DNA of 6,300 bases from an uncultured Eubacteriales bacterium (GTDB lineage Bacteria > Bacillota > Clostridia > Oscillospirales > Oscillospiraceae): assembly GCA_902475435.1 (NCBI GenBank), contig CABRZL010000108.1:1-6300 (forward strand). The letters are read 5' to 3'. Both the position numbers and the translations under genes were made by a program. Position 1 is the stretch's first letter. Each line of letters starts with the position of its first letter. Shown one piece after another: positions 1 to 5,550 of the stretch. The notes under the pieces are model-generated. The model was not told the origin of the DNA. It was given only the letters and a program-made list of their open reading frames with translations, and ran no database searches.

Positions 1-23
1 CCAGCCGTTTGATGACTTCCCGC

Positions 24-58
24 AGTGTTCCGGGGTGTCGAGGACAAATAGGAACACT
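24..58. repeat. Imperfect 35-bp palindrome
   Basis: The outer arms AGTGTTCC (24-31) and GGAACACT (51-58) are perfectly complementary. Inside them a second pair, TGTC (36-39) and GACA (43-46), closes a GAG loop, and the two stems are separated by a symmetric 4x4 mismatch. The whole is centred on base 41. No T-run follows on either strand, so a simple intrinsic terminator is unlikely. A protein-binding site or the 3' structure of an upstream transcript is possible. Confidence 0.45.
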
Positions 59-156
59 TTGAAATACGGGCCGTACAGCAGGACGGGCCAATGAAAACAG
101 GAGGATTGTTTTATCTCTCCCTGGCCTTCATTCTGTTCTGCTGTCCGGCTCTACAT

Positions 157-174
157 AGGCGGCACCTGCCGCCT
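157..174. repeat. 18-bp palindrome upstream of the MazF-like gene
   Basis: AGGCGGCA (157-164) and TGCCGCCT (167-174) are perfect inverted arms separated by CC. The centre lies about 35 bp before the toxin start and 10 bp before its ribosome binding site. It could be an operator for autoregulation, which is common for toxin loci, or a hairpin affecting translation. A weak -10-like TACATA at 152-157 abuts it, but no good -35 is seen, so the promoter itself is not called. Confidence 0.45.
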
Positions 175-199
175 GCATTTCAAAGGGAGGTCATAAAGC

Positions 200-730
200 A
201 TGAACAGAACATATCATCGCGGCGATATGTACTATGCCGATTTGGGCCGGGGAATCGGCTCCGAGCAGGAAGGTTATCGCCCTGTCCTTATTATTCAGAA
301 TGATACTGGAAACAAGCACAGCCCCACGGTCATTGTGGCAGCCATATCCAGCAAAGTGGACGCCAAGGCCAAGCTGCCCACCCATTACCTTCTCAAAGCA
401 GAGAACGGCCTGGAGCTGCCTTCTCTGGTGCTGATGGAGCAGCTCCGCACCATTGATAAAAGACGGCTGGAAACGTACATCGGACATCTGGAGGAACAGC
501 ATATCCGCCGGCTCAACCGCGCCCTGGCAGTCAGCGTGGGATTGATCGAAGAAACACCGAAAAACTTAATCATGTGCCTTTGTCCGGCCTGTGCCAATAA
601 CTTCTACGGCACAGGCTCTTATTATTTGCGCAGGCTCCACCCTGGCCGGGTGGAAAGGGACATCTGCACCTACTGTGGCCAGCGGCCTGGTTTTGATTAT
701 GAAGTAGTAAAAAAGAAGGAAAGGAAGTGA
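200..730 (+). CDS. MazF/PemK-family endoribonuclease toxin with C-terminal zinc-ribbon-like extension
   Basis: This 176-aa protein has a complete MazF-type domain at about residues 6-117. It includes the N-terminal RGDMYYADL strand, the SEQEGYRPVLIIQND segment, IVAAIS and LMEQLRTIDKRRL. These align by eye with Bacillus EndoA/MazF, placing the catalytic Arg at R27 and the conserved Thr position at S50, a conservative change. MazF enzymes cut single-stranded mRNA at short sites in the cytoplasm. MazF proteins are usually about 110-120 aa; here residues 121-176 add an extension with C126, C128 and C131 and then C156 and C159. The CxxC...CxxC pairs (24 residues between them) suggest a bound metal. 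The start is supported by AGGGAGG at 184-190, nine bases upstream. The stop is 3-9 bp from the next gene, so the two are probably co-transcribed. No cognate antitoxin is seen. The family call is firm; toxicity and target are inference. Confidence 0.9.
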   Translation: MNRTYHRGDMYYADLGRGIGSEQEGYRPVLIIQNDTGNKHSPTVIVAAISSKVDAKAKLPTHYLLKAENGLELPSLVLMEQLRTIDKRRLETYIGHLEEQHIRRLNRALAVSVGLIEETPKNLIMCLCPACANNFYGTGSYYLRRLHPGRVERDICTYCGQRPGFDYEVVKKKERK

Positions 731-733
731 AGA

Positions 734-976
734 TTGGATATGGAAAAGCTGATTACTCGTAAGGAGGCGGCAAAATTGTTGGGAATCAGCCTTGCCACCT
801 TGGATGAAGCCAGAAACAGCGGTTTGATTTCCTATATTCAATATGTACCGAATGGGTGCGTATATTTCACTTCTGCCTACCTTCAGGAATATGTTGCTAA
901 ATGCACCTATCGGGCAAAACCTGTGGAAAAGAAAGCAACCTACCGAAATGTGCGAGGAAACAAATCGCACCTTTGA
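734..976 (+). CDS. Small excisionase-like HTH DNA-binding protein
   Basis: A protein of 78-80 aa. Residues 6-31 form a MerR/excisionase-type (HTH_17-like) helix-turn-helix: LITRKEAAKLLGISLATLDE, then RNSGLI and a short wing-like segment. The C-terminus is basic (RAKPVEKKATYRNVRGNK), which would suit DNA contact. Such proteins next to tyrosine integrases usually act as recombination directionality factors or as regulators of the integrase. The start is ambiguous: TTG at 734 lies 6 bp after AGGAAG (722-727), while ATG at 740 lies 12 bp after it; the protein differs only by two residues. It follows the MazF-like gene almost directly and precedes the first integrase by 61 bp. Its last codons and stop lie inside the 14-bp repeat that recurs before the second integrase. 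An antitoxin role for the upstream toxin is conceivable but has no sequence support. Confidence 0.75.
   Translation: MDMEKLITRKEAAKLLGISLATLDEARNSGLISYIQYVPNGCVYFTSAYLQEYVAKCTYRAKPVEKKATYRNVRGNKSHL
963..976 (+). repeat. 14-bp direct repeat, copy 1 (3' end of the HTH gene / integrase 1 promoter)
   Basis: AATCGCACCTTTGA occurs here and again, base for base, at 2327-2340. This copy encodes the last residues and stop codon of the HTH protein and provides the first bases of the putative -35 of the first integrase. It also forms part of an imperfect hairpin: AAATCGCAC (962-970) with GTGCGGTTT (985-993), including one G-T pair. Confidence 0.7.
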
Positions 977-1001
977 GCAAATCGTGCGGTTTTGGTAAAA
1001 C
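973..1001 (+). promoter_or_regulatory. Putative promoter of integrase 1
   Basis: TTGAGC (973-978) and TAAAAC (996-1001) are separated by exactly 17 bp. The hexamers are only moderate matches to the sigma-A consensus. The call is strengthened because the better promoter before integrase 2 has the same offset from the same 14-bp repeat. Read-through from the upstream toxin-HTH unit may also transcribe integrase 1. Confidence 0.4.
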
Positions 1002-1037
1002 AAAGATACAACACTGATTGCATTTGGAGGTAGAAAA

Positions 1038-2270
1038 ATGGCAGCAAAAAGAAAACGAATTCCCAGGTACAGCAAAGTCCAGATAAATGGGCATGAGTAT
1101 TACAAAACAGATATTGAGGACGCAGATGGCAAACGGGTGATTCTTTACGGAAAAACCCGCGAGGAAGTTTACGACAAGGAAATGGCGGCTCTTGAGCAAA
1201 TCGACAACGCCACATTCCGGCGTAAATCCCCCACGGTCGCCGAGTATTGTGAAAAGTGGCTTCTGATGCAGTCCGTCCATATCCGTGCCACCACATTGAT
1301 TGATTATACATCCAAGGTGCGGCGGCATATTATCAAGGAGCTGGGTGAGAAACGAATGGCCGATGTAACCCTGGATGACATCCAGGTTGCCCTTGTGCCA
1401 GTCTCTAAAAAGTCGGCTTCAGTCTATAAGTCCGTGGTAATCCTCTACAAGTCTATTTTCCGGGCGGCCAAGGAGAGCCATGTGATTGATACAAACCCGA
1501 CGATATACCTTGAGGCAAAAGGTGGAGGCGTTCCGCAGGAGGAGCGGCAGGCTTTGACGGATGAACAGGTAGAACGGCTTTTGGACGCCATTCGTGGGTT
1601 GCCGCCCTATGTATTTGTGATGATTGGCCTGTATGCCGGGCTGCGGCGGGAAGAAATCCTTGCACTGCAATGGGATTCGGTATATCTGGATACAGATGCG
1701 CCGTATTTGACGGTCCGGCGGGCGTGGCACACGGAACATAATAGGCCGGTCATTCTCACAGAGTTAAAAACGAAGGCTGCGGAGCGGAATATCCCTCTCC
1801 CGGATCGTTTGGCAGAGTGCTTGAAAGCGGCAAAGAAAAAATCGACATCAGACTATGTAATTGCCAACCAGGATGGAGAGCCGTTGTCTTATACGCAGTT
1901 TAAGCGGCTTTGGCAGTATATCGTGACACGGACAGCAAAACCGAGGATAGCTCGCAAACTTGTGGATGGGAAATATGTGAAGTATATGCTTTACCCGAAG
2001 CTGGGTGAAAAAGCACGGAACAATGGTCATGTGGTATATAGCCTGGATTTTGACGTTACGCCACACATGCTTCGTCATACCTACATCACAAATTTGATTC
2101 ATGCTTCGGTAGACCCGAAAACAGTTCAATACTTGGCTGGCCATGAGAGCAGTAAGATCACGATGGACATTTATGCGAAGGTAAAGTACAACAAGCCGGA
2201 GCAACTGGCAGGAGTTTTAAGCGGAGCCTTTGCAGAATGGGATGGCGGTGAATACGAAGCGGCACAATAA
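1038..2270 (+). CDS. Tyrosine recombinase / phage-type integrase (first of tandem pair)
   Basis: A 410-aa site-specific recombinase of the Tn916/ICE integrase type that cuts and rejoins DNA through a tyrosine-DNA covalent intermediate. An N-terminal arm-binding-like domain spans about residues 8-60, a SAM-like core-binding domain about 65-160, and the catalytic domain about 172-390. The catalytic set is complete: R203 in GLRREEIL, the beta-hairpin lysine in LKTKAAERNIPL (K244 or K246), H343 and R346 in TPHMLRHTY, H369 in LAGHES and nucleophile Y379 in MDIYAKV. Length is normal for the family. Between the lysine and HxxR lies a roughly 40-residue insertion (about 300-340) also present in the second integrase. 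The ATG is supported by GGAGG at 1026-1030. The gene follows the HTH gene and ends just before a strong terminator. The likely role is integration and excision of the element represented here. Confidence 0.95.
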   Translation: MAAKRKRIPRYSKVQINGHEYYKTDIEDADGKRVILYGKTREEVYDKEMAALEQIDNATFRRKSPTVAEYCEKWLLMQSVHIRATTLIDYTSKVRRHIIKELGEKRMADVTLDDIQVALVPVSKKSASVYKSVVILYKSIFRAAKESHVIDTNPTIYLEAKGGGVPQEERQALTDEQVERLLDAIRGLPPYVFVMIGLYAGLRREEILALQWDSVYLDTDAPYLTVRRAWHTEHNRPVILTELKTKAAERNIPLPDRLAECLKAAKKKSTSDYVIANQDGEPLSYTQFKRLWQYIVTRTAKPRIARKLVDGKYVKYMLYPKLGEKARNNGHVVYSLDFDVTPHMLRHTYITNLIHASVDPKTVQYLAGHESSKITMDIYAKVKYNKPEQLAGVLSGAFAEWDGGEYEAAQ

Positions 2271-2279
2271 TTTGACGGA

Positions 2280-2321
2280 AAACGTACAAAGGGCGGGGAG
2301 TGTTCCCCGCCCTTTGCGTTT
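2280..2321 (+). terminator. Rho-independent-like terminator after integrase 1
   Basis: A perfect 13-bp GC-rich stem, CAAAGGGCGGGGA (2287-2299) with TCCCCGCCCTTTG (2304-2316), closes a GTGT loop. It is extended by AAACG (2280-2284) and CGTTT (2317-2321) after a two-base bulge. The T-run is short (TTT at 2319-2321), so termination may be partial. It begins within 20 bp of the integrase 1 stop and should insulate the two integrase genes from each other. Confidence 0.75.
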
Positions 2322-2326
2322 CCCAG

Positions 2327-2340
2327 AATCGCACCTTTGA
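2327..2340 (+). repeat. 14-bp direct repeat, copy 2 (integrase 2 promoter)
   Basis: Identical to 963-976. Here it lies outside any gene, just after the terminator, and its last bases TTGA are the first four of the integrase 2 -35 hexamer. In the matching frame it would again read Ser-His-Leu-stop, so it may be a vestige of a duplicated HTH-gene tail as well as, or instead of, a regulatory site. Confidence 0.7.
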
Positions 2341-2365
2341 TAGAGCCATGATTTTTCAGTATAAA
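2337..2365 (+). promoter_or_regulatory. Promoter of integrase 2
   Basis: TTGATA (2337-2342) and TATAAA (2360-2365) are separated by 17 bp, a good sigma-A-type promoter. The -35 overlaps the 14-bp repeat. The integrase 2 start codon is about 48 bp downstream of the -10, leaving a leader of roughly 40 bases. Together with the preceding terminator this implies that integrase 2 can be expressed independently of integrase 1. Confidence 0.65.
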
Positions 2366-2413
2366 GAAGGTATCGGCGCTGAAATACATATTAAATAGAA
2401 AGGAACTGAAATC

Positions 2414-3625
2414 ATGGCGAAAAAACAAGAAAATGTTCCCCGGTATGGCACTACCATGCGGAGAGGGATTCAATATTACAGGACTCGGATCACCGATGCC
2501 GATGGAAAGCGGGTGGATTTGTATGCTGAAACCTGCGAGGAACTCCAGTTAAAGGAGATGGAGGCCCGACGCCAGGTAGAGGAGGCGGTTTTCCGCAGAA
2601 AACATCCAACGGTGGCAGAGTATTGCGAGAAGTGGCTGCTTATGCAGTCGGCAAAGGTATCTTCCGGCACGTTGAGAGGATATACCCAGACCATGAACAA
2701 CTATATTGTCAAGCCTTTAGGCGATATGTATCTTGAGGATGTGACTGCAGACGATATTCGGCTTGCGATGATTCCATTGGCTTCAAAATCTGCTGGATTG
2801 TATAGTAAGGTAAATATGCTCCTGAAATGTGTCTTTTATTCGGCAGAGCGAAGCCAGTTACTTGAATATAATCCCTGTGAGGGACTCTCGGCCAAAGGGG
2901 GAAAACCGGGGAAAAAGATAAATGCCTTGACGGATGAGCAAGTGAAGCTGCTTTTAGATACTGTCCGAGGACTTCCGCCCTATACCTTTATAATGATCGC
3001 TTTATATTCCGGCCTGCGTCGTGAAGAAATTCTGGGACTGCAATGGGACTGCGTATTTCTGGATGTTCCTACGCCGTACATCTCTGTACGGAGAGCATGG
3101 CGCTCAGAAAATAACAGGCCGGTGATTTCCACAACGCTGAAAACGAAGGCGGCTCGGAGAGATATTCCGATCCCAAAGTGTTTGACAGACTGCCTGCGGG
3201 AAGTGAAAGAGAAAACCGAATCGGAATATGTGGTTGCTGACAGAAATGGAAATCCTCTTTCATCTTCGCAGTTTCAGCGGGTATGGAAATATGTAACCGT
3301 TCGCTCTACGAAACCCCATAACTATTATAAGTATGTAAATGGCCAGTGCGTGAAGTGTACGGTAACGCCTACCCCTGGCAGTCATCAGAAAAATAACCCG
3401 AAGTTGGTGTATGCCATTGACTTTGATGTGACCCCACATCAACTTCGTCACACCTATATTACTAACCTGCTGTACGCAGGCGTTGATCCGAAAACTGTCC
3501 AATATCTTGCTGGGCATGAAAACAGCAAGACAACGATGGACATCTACGCTCAAGTAAAATACAACAAGCCAGAACAGCTTTTAAGTGTTGTGAACGCTGC
3601 ATTTGCCCCATCTGCTGGCGCTTAA
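2414..3625 (+). CDS. Tyrosine recombinase / phage-type integrase (second of tandem pair)
   Basis: A 403-aa paralogue of the preceding integrase with the same domain order: arm-binding-like about 8-60, core-binding about 65-160, catalytic about 171-390. Catalytic residues are all present: R202 in GLRREEIL, lysine K243 or K245 in LKTKAARRDIPI, H342 and R345 in TPHQLRHTY, H368 in LAGHEN and nucleophile Y378 in MDIYAQV. In a 60-residue hand alignment across the Arg box (residues 170-229), 43 positions are identical to integrase 1. The core-binding domain is clearly more divergent, for example just after the shared PTVAEYCEKWLLMQS segment, which could mean different core-site preference. The start is supported by GAAAGGA at 2398-2404, nine bases before ATG. 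Neither copy shows truncation or a lost catalytic residue, so both may be active. They could act on different substrates or as a heteromeric pair; that part is inference. Confidence 0.95.
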   Translation: MAKKQENVPRYGTTMRRGIQYYRTRITDADGKRVDLYAETCEELQLKEMEARRQVEEAVFRRKHPTVAEYCEKWLLMQSAKVSSGTLRGYTQTMNNYIVKPLGDMYLEDVTADDIRLAMIPLASKSAGLYSKVNMLLKCVFYSAERSQLLEYNPCEGLSAKGGKPGKKINALTDEQVKLLLDTVRGLPPYTFIMIALYSGLRREEILGLQWDCVFLDVPTPYISVRRAWRSENNRPVISTTLKTKAARRDIPIPKCLTDCLREVKEKTESEYVVADRNGNPLSSSQFQRVWKYVTVRSTKPHNYYKYVNGQCVKCTVTPTPGSHQKNNPKLVYAIDFDVTPHQLRHTYITNLLYAGVDPKTVQYLAGHENSKTTMDIYAQVKYNKPEQLLSVVNAAFAPSAGA

Positions 3626-3633
3626 GGTATACG

Positions 3634-3681
3634 GATTTTTGTATGAAAGTAGTCCATCCCAATTCATAACGCATAAAAATC
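3634..3681. repeat. Imperfect inverted repeat just past integrase 2
   Basis: GATTTTT (3634-3640) is complementary to AAAAATC (3675-3681), and nested inside TATGAA (3642-3647) is complementary to TTCATA (3663-3668). The repeat starts 9 bp after the integrase 2 stop. AT-rich inverted repeats in this position relative to an integrase gene are typical of core attachment sites, but they can also be simple terminator-flank sequence. No matching copy is seen elsewhere in the window. Confidence 0.3.
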
Positions 3682-3719
3682 AGGGTGCTGGAGCATACAA
3701 TCCCTCCGGCACCCTGATT
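3678..3719 (-). terminator. Intrinsic terminator at the convergent junction
   Basis: Arms AATCAGGGTGCTGGAG (3678-3693) and CTCCGGCACCCTGATT (3704-3719) form a 16-bp stem with one G-U pair and a 10-base loop. On the minus strand the stem begins 5 bp after the AlbA_2 gene stop and runs into a T-run (complement of 3675-3679), a classic terminator. On the plus strand it is followed by GGGGTTAATTTT, so it may also stop integrase 2 transcripts, less efficiently. Confidence 0.85.
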
Positions 3720-3723
3720 GGGG

Positions 3724-5169
3724 TTAATTTTCTGATACAGCTTTTTGTACGGTCACATACTTCTGGTTACGGCTCCGTGGCTTATCTGGAATCGTCATTT
3801 GAAGTTGTCCGCTTTCCATCAAAGGACGAAGGTGGATTTGTGTAAAATTCTTTGTGTTTTTATATCCGCAATGTTCCATGATTTCCGCCTTGGATCGCGG
3901 CTCTTTGCAAAATGCCAAAATGGCGACTTGGGTGGTAACTTGGGTGGCGACTTGGGTGGTAACTTGGGTGGTATCCTGCGGCCCGACCTTTTCCACGGCA
4001 ATCGGTGCCAGCGGAACCACGGTACGGAACACATCGCCCTCGATAAATTCCGGGGTTCCGCCGGAGTAGAGCTTTGTGTATTTGTAAGTATTCCGCATCC
4101 CGGACCCCAGCTCGTCTGCCAGTCCGATTTCCCGGAACACTTTAGAGATGGGTGGGTTTTTGGCATACGGCTCAAAGGAGGACAGGTGCAGAGCGCCGTG
4201 TCCGTGGGAACGATTGGCGTTTTCCGTGTAGAGCCGGTCGCGCTCAATCACAAACTTTGCCACATAGCCGCTGGAAAAATCCCGGTGCGCCAGGCTGTTG
4301 GAGCAAATCTCACGCAGGATGCGGTCTCTGGCGCTGACGCTCTGGACGCCTTCCTGCACAAAGGGATCGCTAAGGTGCTTCTGGCCGAAAGCAATCAGCC
4401 GGTCATAGGTTTCCAGCAGGTTTGTGATGATAACATCTCGGTCATCGTAGCGGTCCACGTTTTCCACCCGGAAAATGGCGTCTGTCTTGTGCTGAGGCAG
4501 AACGGACAGGATGGTGGAGTCCTTGCCAAATAGAAGGATCGCCGCCAGAGTGATGCCTTCGAGCTGCCTTTCGGGGTCTTTCAAAATCAATCCGGCGCTG
4601 CGCAGCAATTCTTCATCCGATAGGGATTTCCACGGATGGTTAGCTGTGCGGCTGGCTGTCATGGCTCTGGCGCGTTCGATCAGGTCGGGGCGCAAGTCCT
4701 CCATCTGGAACCGCGTTACCTTGTTGACAAAGTAGCTGCCGCTTTTCCGGGCGTACAGTTGGTACACCATATCGGAGTTGTCGGTGATGTCTATATCGGA
4801 TTCGTGGCTGCGGTCAAAAATCCGCCCGTGGTGGCGGCAGACCTGGCTGCCAGAGGGCACCTGAATGAACAGCAGTGTGTGACCATTCACTGTACAGGTT
4901 TCCGGCTGCAAGTAAAGGGGCGGATTGATTTTCTGCCCGTTGTTGATGGAAGTCACGAAGTCTTTTTTCATGCGGTCTACCGCATCCGGGGCAACGCCCA
5001 AAATCTCCCCGTTGTCTTTGACGCCCAGGAGAATGATCCCGCCGTCCCGATTGGAAAACGAGCAGACTGTATCGTAAACATCCTTTGTAATCTCGGTGGT
5101 GGATTTCTTAAATTCCACCTGGATGTTTTCGCCGCCTTGAATTAGTTTCAGAAGTTCGGCTTCTGTCAT
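3724..5169 (-). CDS. AlbA_2 (Schlafen-type) domain / GHKL-like ATPase / winged-helix regulator
   Basis: A 481-aa protein of the group often annotated as predicted transcriptional regulator or RecG-like. Residues about 15-130 are an AlbA_2 (Schlafen AlbA_2) nucleic-acid-binding domain: E19 and K21 in QVEFKKS, then SFSNRDGGIILLGVKDNGEILG. Residues about 285-360 resemble the C-terminal ATP-binding region of this family, with REICSNSLAHRDF (287-298) and GLADELGSGMRN (349-360). A linker at 399-415 is a run of TQV repeats, followed by a winged-helix domain (about 416-475) whose recognition region includes KAEIMEHCGYKNTKNF. The architecture is complete and the length normal. The ATG at 5169 follows AAAGGGGG (complement of 5181-5188) by 11 bases. 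It is transcribed towards the integrases and has its own promoter and terminator. Cargo, phage-defence or chromosomal regulator are all possible; the biochemical role is not evident from sequence. Confidence 0.88.
   Translation of the reverse strand: MTEAELLKLIQGGENIQVEFKKSTTEITKDVYDTVCSFSNRDGGIILLGVKDNGEILGVAPDAVDRMKKDFVTSINNGQKINPPLYLQPETCTVNGHTLLFIQVPSGSQVCRHHGRIFDRSHESDIDITDNSDMVYQLYARKSGSYFVNKVTRFQMEDLRPDLIERARAMTASRTANHPWKSLSDEELLRSAGLILKDPERQLEGITLAAILLFGKDSTILSVLPQHKTDAIFRVENVDRYDDRDVIITNLLETYDRLIAFGQKHLSDPFVQEGVQSVSARDRILREICSNSLAHRDFSSGYVAKFVIERDRLYTENANRSHGHGALHLSSFEPYAKNPPISKVFREIGLADELGSGMRNTYKYTKLYSGGTPEFIEGDVFRTVVPLAPIAVEKVGPQDTTQVTTQVATQVTTQVAILAFCKEPRSKAEIMEHCGYKNTKNFTQIHLRPLMESGQLQMTIPDKPRSRNQKYVTVQKAVSEN
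3922..3969 (-). repeat. Coding minisatellite: four 12-bp units (24-bp period, two copies)
   Basis: Units GGCGACTTGGGT and GGTAACTTGGGT alternate twice with no mismatch, followed by a decayed fifth unit. On the coding strand they encode repeated T/A-T-Q-V in the linker between the ATPase-like and winged-helix domains of the AlbA_2 protein. The 12-bp period is a multiple of three, so copy-number change would lengthen or shorten the linker by whole tetrapeptides without a frameshift. Confidence 0.9.
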
Positions 5170-5211
5170 AGGAGCAATAGCCCCCTTTCATTGTTGGATT
5201 TGTACTTTCTT

Positions 5212-5240
5212 ATTATACGGGATTTTTTATGCAATATCAA
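5212..5240 (-). promoter_or_regulatory. Promoter of the AlbA_2 gene
   Basis: On the minus strand TTGATA (complement of 5235-5240) and TATAAT (complement of 5212-5217) are spaced by 17 bp, a near-consensus sigma-A promoter. The -10 lies 42 bp before the ATG. Two copies of TATGCAAT, at 5228-5235 and 5256-5263 (28 bp start to start), sit in the spacer and upstream of the -35, and are candidate operator half-sites. Confidence 0.8.
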
Positions 5241-5389
5241 ACGTATTTCTGTTGGTATGCAATTATGGGAAAAGGACCTCCATACGATAAACTTTTTGAC
5301 CGTCACAGATGAGAATAAACGCAGATTCCGGCCCCCATTTTTATGATTAAATACTGGGGCAACATTTGAGGGCAGGGCCCAAAAAGCCC

Positions 5390-5550
5390 GTAATATCAAG
5401 GAAAACCGGCGCTAAACTGTACGCCAGTACGGCCTCAAGGCTGCCCGTCGCGCGCCTCAGTTCTCCAAGAGATAATCGGCGTTTTTCGACCGCAGAGATT
5501 ACAGAATATTCTTACAATCCAGTGCCAACATTGGCACTGGATTGTTTTTT
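5390..5550 (+). ncRNA. Candidate structured non-coding RNA ending in a terminator
   Basis: The plus strand folds into a plausible multibranch structure. A closing stem GGCGC (5408-5412) with GCGCC (5452-5456) encloses GTAC-GCCA-GTAC (5419-5430) and GCC-TCAA-GGC (5432-5441). This is followed by a hairpin TAATCGG (5473-5479) with CCG (5490-5492) and GATTA (5497-5501), and then the terminator. No plus-strand gene lies upstream to explain that terminator. The 5' end and promoter are not resolved: a weak TAAATA at 5348-5353 has only TTCCGG 16 bp upstream. It does not match an RNA family I recognise. Confidence 0.35.
5514..5550 (+). terminator. Strong rho-independent terminator (plus strand)
   Basis: ACAATCCAGTGCCA (5514-5527) pairs perfectly with TGGCACTGGATTGT (5532-5545) across an ACAT loop and is followed by TTTTT (5546-5550). 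The T-run is on the plus strand only, so it terminates rightward transcription, although both neighbouring genes are on the minus strand. Confidence 0.85.

Larger units (their letters stand above)
1..199. other. Non-coding leader with inverted repeats, left edge of window
   Basis: No convincing complete gene is visible here. Short open frames run in from the left edge on the plus strand (ending at TGA codons at about 62 and 94) and on the minus strand, but none shows a family motif, so a partial gene at the edge cannot be excluded. The stretch contains three inverted repeats (24-58, 65-75 and 157-174) and the Shine-Dalgarno site of the MazF-like gene. A MazE-type antitoxin gene, which would normally sit here just upstream of mazF, is not seen. 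Confidence 0.5.

Noticed and set aside
91..303. 70-aa plus-strand frame with a hydrophobic N-terminus
   Set aside because: It lacks a ribosome binding site at its start and overlaps the MazF-like gene by about 100 bp in another frame; the overlapping part looks like shadow translation.
962..995. Hairpin at the end of the HTH gene as a rho-independent terminator
   Set aside because: The stem is only 9 bp with a G-U pair and a 14-base loop, followed by a short T-run; it is too weak to call and overlaps the proposed integrase 1 promoter.
3922..3969. Short repeats considered as a CRISPR array
   Set aside because: The units are only 12 bp, contiguous without spacers, and lie in frame within a coding region.
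3745..4533. Long plus-strand frame (262 aa) opposite the AlbA_2 gene
   Set aside because: It is the antisense shadow of a well-supported gene with clear AlbA_2 and ATPase motifs, and it has no recognisable domain.
5166..5399. 77-aa minus-strand frame upstream of the AlbA_2 gene
   Set aside because: It covers the AlbA_2 promoter and ribosome binding site, starts at a weak position and shows no domain; it is better explained as non-coding.
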